A stretch of 38,651 bases of DNA. Origin: Saprospiraceae bacterium (GTDB lineage Bacteria; Bacteroidota; Bacteroidia; Chitinophagales; Saprospiraceae). Below, one piece after another: positions 33,853 to 38,651 of the stretch. The stretch is from positions 23,757 through 62,407 of the forward strand of contig JAHDBF010000002.1 of assembly GCA_020630525.1 (NCBI GenBank). Reading direction: 5' to 3'. The notes below the pieces were generated by a model. It made no database searches, was not told where the DNA came from, and saw nothing but the letters and a program-made list of their open reading frames with translations. Made by a program: the position numbers and the translations under genes. Position 1 is the first letter of the stretch. Each line of letters opens with the position of its first letter.

Positions 33853-34542
33853 TCAATTTTCTGATTGGTCGTTTTGCTTCCGATATTTATATACATTAGT
33901 CATATATGCAATTATCAATGGTCCGATAAGAATAACGGATACACCGGTCAAAATTATAAGAACAGTATATGCGCTAGAATGTGGATTTTCTATTCTGATT
34001 CCACTCATTACATTAAATACAACCCTATGTAAATTCAATGCAGTTAATATGGAAATAATTAAGCACATTGGCATCAATGCTAAGACAAATATGTTGAAGT
34101 AATTCAATCGGGTAAATACATGTAAAAAGTAAAATAACAAAGCCAATCGCCAAATTGCAACAATCAATAAAAACCAAACATTAATGGAATTTGCTAATTG
34201 CATTGAAACAAATTTTTCTACAGGAATAGCATAAAATATTGCGGGAAAAGAGGTTAGACTTATGAATGTTAATACCCTAAAATAACTCCATTCCCTTATT
34301 CTATAAGGCATCAAAATAAGCCAGATTAAGAGTGCCAATACAAAAATATAAATTACAGACCCTAAGCCTAAATGTTGCATTAACTTAGCTTCTGGATCAT
34401 CCCAGTATCGCCCCATCCCAACAATCCAAGTCCCAATTAATCCTACTATAAAAGTTGATTTCTCAAAACCCAAAATTTCATTTTTTGTGATTTTAAAAAC
34501 AAGTAAACGATAGATAGTAGCTATTTGATTTATGATTCTCAC
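33853..34542 (-). CDS. Integral membrane protein of unknown function
   Basis: A 229-residue protein with five or six hydrophobic segments (about 30-45, 62-82, 88-105, 122-145, 148-170 and 190-215). The loop after the first segment contains G-M-G-R-Y-W-D-D-P-E-A-K, and the general outline recalls YIP1-type proteins, but I cannot assign it. It sits between the DUF1761 gene (10-base gap) and a GNAT gene and is probably part of that operon. Confidence 0.62.
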   Translation of the reverse strand: MRIINQIATIYRLLVFKITKNEILGFEKSTFIVGLIGTWIVGMGRYWDDPEAKLMQHLGLGSVIYIFVLALLIWLILMPYRIREWSYFRVLTFISLTSFPAIFYAIPVEKFVSMQLANSINVWFLLIVAIWRLALLFYFLHVFTRLNYFNIFVLALMPMCLIISILTALNLHRVVFNVMSGIRIENPHSSAYTVLIILTGVSVILIGPLIIAYMTNVYKYRKQNDQSEN

Positions 34543-34552
34543 ACCTTAATTC

Positions 34553-35035
34553 TTAAATAAATGCTGAAATTAATCCACCAATAATTAGACTCGTGACCAA
34601 CAGGTATGTAAAATGAAAGAACATCCGTTTCATACTAATTTCTCCTAATATTTTAAGCATCACAAGCATCGGTAAGCAGAATCCGAAAGCAATTATTCCA
34701 CCATGAAAAACTCCATGAAAAAAATGTCTATGCTTAGTCCCATACTTAGATAAGAATTCATTGACCACTTGTTTTGATTCTTCATTACCCAACATTATGT
34801 CTGTAAAAAACAATTCATAAAAACCAAGCTGATGAATAACCAAATTCATATATCCATAAACCATAGTTACACCCATAAAATAATACAACAAGAAGTATTT
34901 GAGACTTAAGCTTGGCAAACTATTTAGTTCAATTTTAAATATATTTTTAAACAAAGAATTTTCTGAATACCAGAAATATGATAACATTAATGGCACTAAT
35001 GAAATAATTGCAAATGCAAAATAATTCAAATTCAT
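34553..35035 (-). CDS. DUF1761-like membrane protein
   Basis: A 160-residue membrane protein with four helices. The N-terminus, with P-L-M-L-S-Y-F-W-Y-S, matches DUF1761, whose members carry a short F-W-Y motif after the first helix. The C-terminal pair of helices contains H-G-V-F-H-G-G-I-I-A-F-G. The two His pairs (H-x3-H near 108-112 and in the loop before) might bind a metal, though no function is known for this family. First gene of the five-gene minus-strand run. Confidence 0.7.
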   Translation of the reverse strand: MNLNYFAFAIISLVPLMLSYFWYSENSLFKNIFKIELNSLPSLSLKYFLLYYFMGVTMVYGYMNLVIHQLGFYELFFTDIMLGNEESKQVVNEFLSKYGTKHRHFFHGVFHGGIIAFGFCLPMLVMLKILGEISMKRMFFHFTYLLVTSLIIGGLISAFI

Positions 35036-35095
35036 AATTTAGATTTTATTCGATAGCAAATACTCACTTTAATTCAGTTTACATATCAATAATAT

Positions 35096-36484
35096 TTACA
35101 AGTTGACAAAAGCGATTCCTTCTCTAAACACATCAATCGTTTTCTCTATGTCTTCATCATTTGTCTTCCAAGAACATACACTAATTCTAATGGCAGCTCT
35201 ACCATCCCATGTTGTTCCACCCAACCAACAAACACCAGATTCTTGAATGTATTTCAACAATGCTTTAGTTTCAGCATCACCTTTGTAAGCAACCATCACT
35301 TGATTAAACACAACATCATTAACAATCGTTAATCCGACCTTACTTAATCCACTTTCTAATTCTTTAGCACGTATATACAACCCCGTTACTAGTTCGTCAA
35401 TTCCTTTTTTTCCTAAATAGCTCAACGTGCTCCATAGGTCTATTGCTCTTGCTCTTTTAGACATTTCTGTAGTATACAATATCGGATCTCTATACTCACT
35501 GTACACCAAGTATGCACCAGTAGCTTGTAATGCACTGATCATAGCATCTGGATATCGACACATTACAATCCCTAGATCATAAGGAGTATTCAAAGTTTTA
35601 TGGCCATCCACTGCCCATGAACTTGCCAATTCTATTCCTTGTGTTAAGTATTTTAGTTTTTCGGAAGCATGCGCCCATAACCCAAATGCACCATCTATAT
35701 GCACCCATGCATTATATTTATTTGCGATAGTGCAAACTGTTTTAAAATCATCAAAGGCACCAGTATTGGCATTTCCTGCTTGGAGTAAGATTAAGCAACT
35801 TGAGTCAATTTCGGGTAATGCATCTACAACTATCCTACCTTGATCATCAGAAGGTATCCATTCAATATTATTTTTTCCATATCCCAATATTACCAATGTC
35901 TTTTTGATACTGGCATGTACTTCTCGGTGTGCCAATATTCTCAATTTGGGCGCACCATATAATCCATCCAAATTGATATCCCAACCCAAGTTCTTTAATA
36001 ATTGATATCTTGCTGCTAGTAAAGCACATAAATTTGCTGTAGAAGTTCCACTGACAAACCCAGCTACCGTTTCTTTAGGTAAATCAAAAATGTCTTTTAG
36101 CCAAGATTCACATACAGATTCTAATTTCGCATTAATTGGAGAGGTATTATACAATCCTCCGTTCTGATCCCAAACATCTGCCATCCATTTAGCAGCAAGG
36201 CTTACTGGAACTGCACCACCATTTACAAATCCATAGTATCGTCCACCTGTTTGTGCCACAGTATTAGGTGCACCATAATCATTAAGCATTTGTAAAATTT
36301 CCATCGAACTTTTACCCTCTTCTATCATCGGCTCCTCAAAATGTTTCAACAACAATTGTGATGCTTTACTTGGAAAGGCTTCCATATCATCTGCAGCATC
36401 ACTGTAAGCAAGCGCATATTCTTTAGCCTTTTCAAAAATCATTTTGTCTGATAAATCATTTCGCATTTTTTCATGAATACTCAT
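35096..36484 (-). CDS. PLP-dependent group II decarboxylase family protein
   Basis: A 462-residue PLP enzyme of the aromatic-L-amino-acid/glutamate decarboxylase fold. His190 in H-R-E-V-H-A-S stacks on PLP, Asp264 in H-I-D-G-A-F-G binds the pyridine nitrogen and Lys296 in V-D-G-H-K-T-L-N is the Schiff-base lysine. The substrate is not deducible; many Bacteroidota relatives are annotated only as aspartate aminotransferase family or pyridoxal decarboxylases. It lies alone on the minus strand, 39 bases downstream of the alkD-like gene and 60 upstream of the DUF1761 gene. Confidence 0.85.
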   Translation of the reverse strand: MSIHEKMRNDLSDKMIFEKAKEYALAYSDAADDMEAFPSKASQLLLKHFEEPMIEEGKSSMEILQMLNDYGAPNTVAQTGGRYYGFVNGGAVPVSLAAKWMADVWDQNGGLYNTSPINAKLESVCESWLKDIFDLPKETVAGFVSGTSTANLCALLAARYQLLKNLGWDINLDGLYGAPKLRILAHREVHASIKKTLVILGYGKNNIEWIPSDDQGRIVVDALPEIDSSCLILLQAGNANTGAFDDFKTVCTIANKYNAWVHIDGAFGLWAHASEKLKYLTQGIELASSWAVDGHKTLNTPYDLGIVMCRYPDAMISALQATGAYLVYSEYRDPILYTTEMSKRARAIDLWSTLSYLGKKGIDELVTGLYIRAKELESGLSKVGLTIVNDVVFNQVMVAYKGDAETKALLKYIQESGVCWLGGTTWDGRAAIRISVCSWKTNDEDIEKTIDVFREGIAFVNL

Positions 36485-36523
36485 AGGCAGTTCTTTATTA
36501 TTGATTGAATAAAATTATAATGC

Positions 36524-37192
36524 TCAAATATATTTTGACGCTTCGCGAATGGTCAATTTGGGTAGATCTGGATTTTCCGTTAAAAATTCGCGAACGGCTT
36601 TCGCGTTAAATTTTGAATATTGGCGCAATGCCCAACCTGAAGCTTTGTTTATAAAAAATTCTTTAGATAATTTGTGTTTTAAAATATTAGATTTTAGCAA
36701 ATCGAAATCTGTTTCTTCCTTGTATTTAAGTTGAAACAATATGGCAGTTCTATTTAACCACATGTTTTCATTATTGATCCATTTTTGATTATAAGAGATA
36801 ATTAACGCTGGATTATCTTTCATCAATTTCCCAGCAATGTTAGTTGCCAGATAATCTACAGTGTCCCACCAAGATTTATTTAATACTAAATACTCCAACA
36901 AAGCAAAATCTTCAATTTTTAAATCAGATTTACATTTACCCATTATTTCCAGCGCCACCATTTGACATTCTCGATACTCACCATTCCAAAGCGCAATTGT
37001 TATTTGCCTCCAATCTCTTTTAATTTCTGATTGATAAAAATTCCAAATTTCTTTTAAAATCAATTTTCTTTGTGGAGATGGAACACCATAAAATTCAAAA
37101 TAATGCTTCATATAAGCTTTCATCTGAATTGCCTTTTTTTCATTTGCAAATTCTGAAAGCGCTAACTCAATTTGTTCAACAATTTGTTCCAT
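36524..37192 (-). CDS. DNA alkylation repair protein (AlkD-like)
   Basis: A 222-residue HEAT-repeat DNA glycosylase of the AlkD type that removes positively charged alkylated bases such as 3-methyladenine and 7-methylguanine. Family features are the N-terminal Y-F-E-F-Y-G-V-x-x-P-x-R, then K-S-W-W-D-T-V-D-Y-L near residue 110, whose Asp corresponds to the catalytic Asp113 of AlkD, and the C-terminal G-W-A-L-R-Q-Y. It diverges from rarA across 70 bases, pairing two genome-maintenance genes. Confidence 0.85.
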   Translation of the reverse strand: MEQIVEQIELALSEFANEKKAIQMKAYMKHYFEFYGVPSPQRKLILKEIWNFYQSEIKRDWRQITIALWNGEYRECQMVALEIMGKCKSDLKIEDFALLEYLVLNKSWWDTVDYLATNIAGKLMKDNPALIISYNQKWINNENMWLNRTAILFQLKYKEETDFDLLKSNILKHKLSKEFFINKASGWALRQYSKFNAKAVREFLTENPDLPKLTIREASKYI

Positions 37193-37262
37193 AAATTTAA
37201 ATATAAACCAAAAATTCCATTAGCCTACAGAAATAACATAAATTAGCAACTTGTTAATAATT

Positions 37263-38549
37263 ATGAGCCAAATCAATATTCCACTAGCAGAGCGAATGCG
37301 CCCCAAAACCCTAGATGCATACTATGGGCAACAGCATCTTGTAGGGAGTAAAGGTCTATTGTATAGTGTTATAAAATCTGGTCGGATTCCTTCTATGATA
37401 CTGTGGGGTCCTCCAGGTGTTGGGAAGACTACCTTAGCCAATATTTTCTCTACAGAATTGGATAGGCCATTTTATGCATTAAGTGCTATAAATTCGGGGG
37501 TAAAAGATTTGCGTGAAGTAATTTCTACAGCAGAGCGACAACATTTATTTTCAAAACCACATCCGATTCTCTTTATTGATGAAATCCATAGATTCAGTAA
37601 ATCACAACAAGATGCATTGCTTGGTGCTGTAGAAAAAGGAGTTATTACTTTAGTAGGTGCAACTACAGAAAATCCTTCTTTTGAAGTGATACCAGCGTTA
37701 TTATCTAGGATGCAGGTTTACGTATTACAACAATTAAAAGAGGAAGAATTGATAGCCTTAGCCAATTATGCTTTGGACAATGACATTCACCTAAATAAAT
37801 ATAGTATAACATTAGCAGAAACTGAGTCATTATTAAAATATAGCACTGGTGATGCCAGGAGATTATTAAATTGCCTAGAACTAGTTATTAATAAAAATTT
37901 AGAAGGACAAATATTAAGTATTAATAACGAGATCGTTGAAGATACGATCCAACAAAATATGGTACTTTATGACAAGACTGGTGATCAACATTACAATGTA
38001 ATTTCTGCTTTTATAAAATCAATAAGAGGTAGTGATCCGAATGCAGCAGTGTACTACCTTGCCAAAATGGTGGAGGCAGGAGAAGATCCACTTTTTATTA
38101 GTAGAAGATTGATAATTTCCGCATCGGAGGACATCGGATTGGCAAATCCCAATGCACTACTTATGGCGAATCAATGTTTTCAAGCAGTACATCAGATTGG
38201 TTATCCAGAAGCTAGGATTATACTTTCTCAAGCAGCAATTTATCTTGCGATGAGTCCAAAAAGTAATGCTTCGTATATGGCGATTAACTTGGCACAATCA
38301 GAAGTACGAAAAAATCCAAACGAACCAATTCCACTTCATTTAAGAAACGCTCCAACTAAGTTGATGAAACAATTAGATTATGGTGCAAATTATAAATATG
38401 CGCATGATCATGAAAACAATTTTGTAGATATGAATTATATGCCCGAATATTTAAATGGGCACAAATTTTATGATCCAGGTAACAATCCAATAGAAGAAAA
38501 ATATAAAAACAAATTGGCTCAGAATTGGGGAAAAAGGTTTGATTATTAA
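37263..38549 (+). CDS. rarA: Replication-associated recombination protein A (RarA/MgsA)
   Basis: AAA+ clamp-loader-like ATPase acting at stalled replication forks. I chose ATG 37263, because the frame upstream only reaches a TTG at 37251. The Walker A motif G-P-P-G-V-G-K-T lies at residues 49-56, Walker B with D-E-I-H-R-F near 104-109 and a sensor segment G-A-T-T-E-N-P-S near 133-140. The C-terminal MgsA region contains R-G-S-D-P-N-A-A-V-Y-Y-L-A and the D-P-x-F-I-S-R-R stretch. Length (428 aa) is typical. The following gene is purK, 22 bases downstream. Confidence 0.93.
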   Translation: MSQINIPLAERMRPKTLDAYYGQQHLVGSKGLLYSVIKSGRIPSMILWGPPGVGKTTLANIFSTELDRPFYALSAINSGVKDLREVISTAERQHLFSKPHPILFIDEIHRFSKSQQDALLGAVEKGVITLVGATTENPSFEVIPALLSRMQVYVLQQLKEEELIALANYALDNDIHLNKYSITLAETESLLKYSTGDARRLLNCLELVINKNLEGQILSINNEIVEDTIQQNMVLYDKTGDQHYNVISAFIKSIRGSDPNAAVYYLAKMVEAGEDPLFISRRLIISASEDIGLANPNALLMANQCFQAVHQIGYPEARIILSQAAIYLAMSPKSNASYMAINLAQSEVRKNPNEPIPLHLRNAPTKLMKQLDYGANYKYAHDHENNFVDMNYMPEYLNGHKFYDPGNNPIEEKYKNKLAQNWGKRFDY

Positions 38550-38571
38550 AAGTCATTTTAAATTTTAAGCA

Positions 38572-38651
38572 ATGTATTCAGATATAAAAATAGGCGTTTT
38601 AGGAGGAGGACAATTGGGAAGAATGTTTGGTTTGGCTGCTGCCAATTTTGG
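38572..38651 (+). CDS. purK: 5-(carboxyamino)imidazole ribonucleotide synthase PurK, 5' end only
   Basis: The window ends 26 codons into this gene. The visible part, I-G-V-L-G-G-G-Q-L-G-R-M-F, is the PurK N-terminal nucleotide-binding motif. PurK uses ATP and bicarbonate to make N5-CAIR in purine synthesis. The start ATG at 38572 is the first in frame after rarA. The rest of the protein is beyond the window. Confidence 0.78.
   Translation, partial: MYSDIKIGVLGGGQLGRMFGLAAANF

Overview
The window reads as chromosome of an AT-rich member of the Bacteroidota, probably a Saprospiria-type or related gliding marine lineage. The sequence clues are a protein with a gliding-motility/T9SS type B C-terminal domain plus PKD-like and SprB-like segments (30483-32837), a serine palmitoyltransferase operon, a large outer-membrane beta-barrel receptor with a carboxypeptidase-regulatory-like N-terminus, MqnA of the futalosine menaquinone route, A-rich instead of Shine-Dalgarno leaders, and TAnnTTTG-like promoter boxes. 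No rRNA, tRNA, CRISPR array, transposase or phage gene was seen. The lineage is an inference from gene content only.

Layout. 1-550: a four-helix-bundle (23S IVP-like) gene flanked by direct and inverted AT-rich repeats, resembling an inserted cassette. 551-3667: preT-preA plus a yeast-type cytosine deaminase, a short route cytosine -> uracil -> dihydrouracil; a P-loop sulfotransferase follows. 4811-6419 (minus): MscS channel and mqnA. 6667-10536 (plus): DUF4833 gene, serine palmitoyltransferase, GNAT-type acyltransferase and NAD-dependent epimerase/reductase, matching the three-step bacterial (dihydro)ceramide pathway. 10607-15714: an unknown one-TM protein, an MFS transporter and a TonB-type receptor. 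15727-16978: a remnant of an RsuA/RluE-type pseudouridine synthase, a GNAT enzyme and a small secreted protein.

17079-18920 (minus): two membrane proteins, one built from a full-length internal duplication. 19311-25133 (plus): a tightly packed redox-flavoured block of zinc-ribbon protein, MerA-like flavoprotein, TIGR04283-like glycosyltransferase, thioredoxin-fold protein, monothiol glutaredoxin-like protein, a small GNAT (apparently frameshifted near its end), SelO AMPylator and an NnrE-like protein. 25182-29666 (plus): a Crp/Fnr regulator followed by a Rieske-glutamate synthase fusion, DUF1622, DUF547 and a second MscS channel.

30056-30430 is a paralogue of the small secreted protein at 16604. 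The two share about half of their residues without gaps, a terminator in the same place, and an upstream element in which GTAG motifs recur at 11-bp steps. 30483-37192 (minus) holds the gliding-domain protein, two GNATs, two membrane proteins, a PLP decarboxylase and an AlkD-type repair protein. The window closes with rarA and the first 80 bases of purK.

The most interesting signals are the duplicated secreted-protein unit with its helically phased upstream element, the compact ceramide operon with an unexplained DUF4833 partner, and the SelO/glutaredoxin-like/thioredoxin-like operon.
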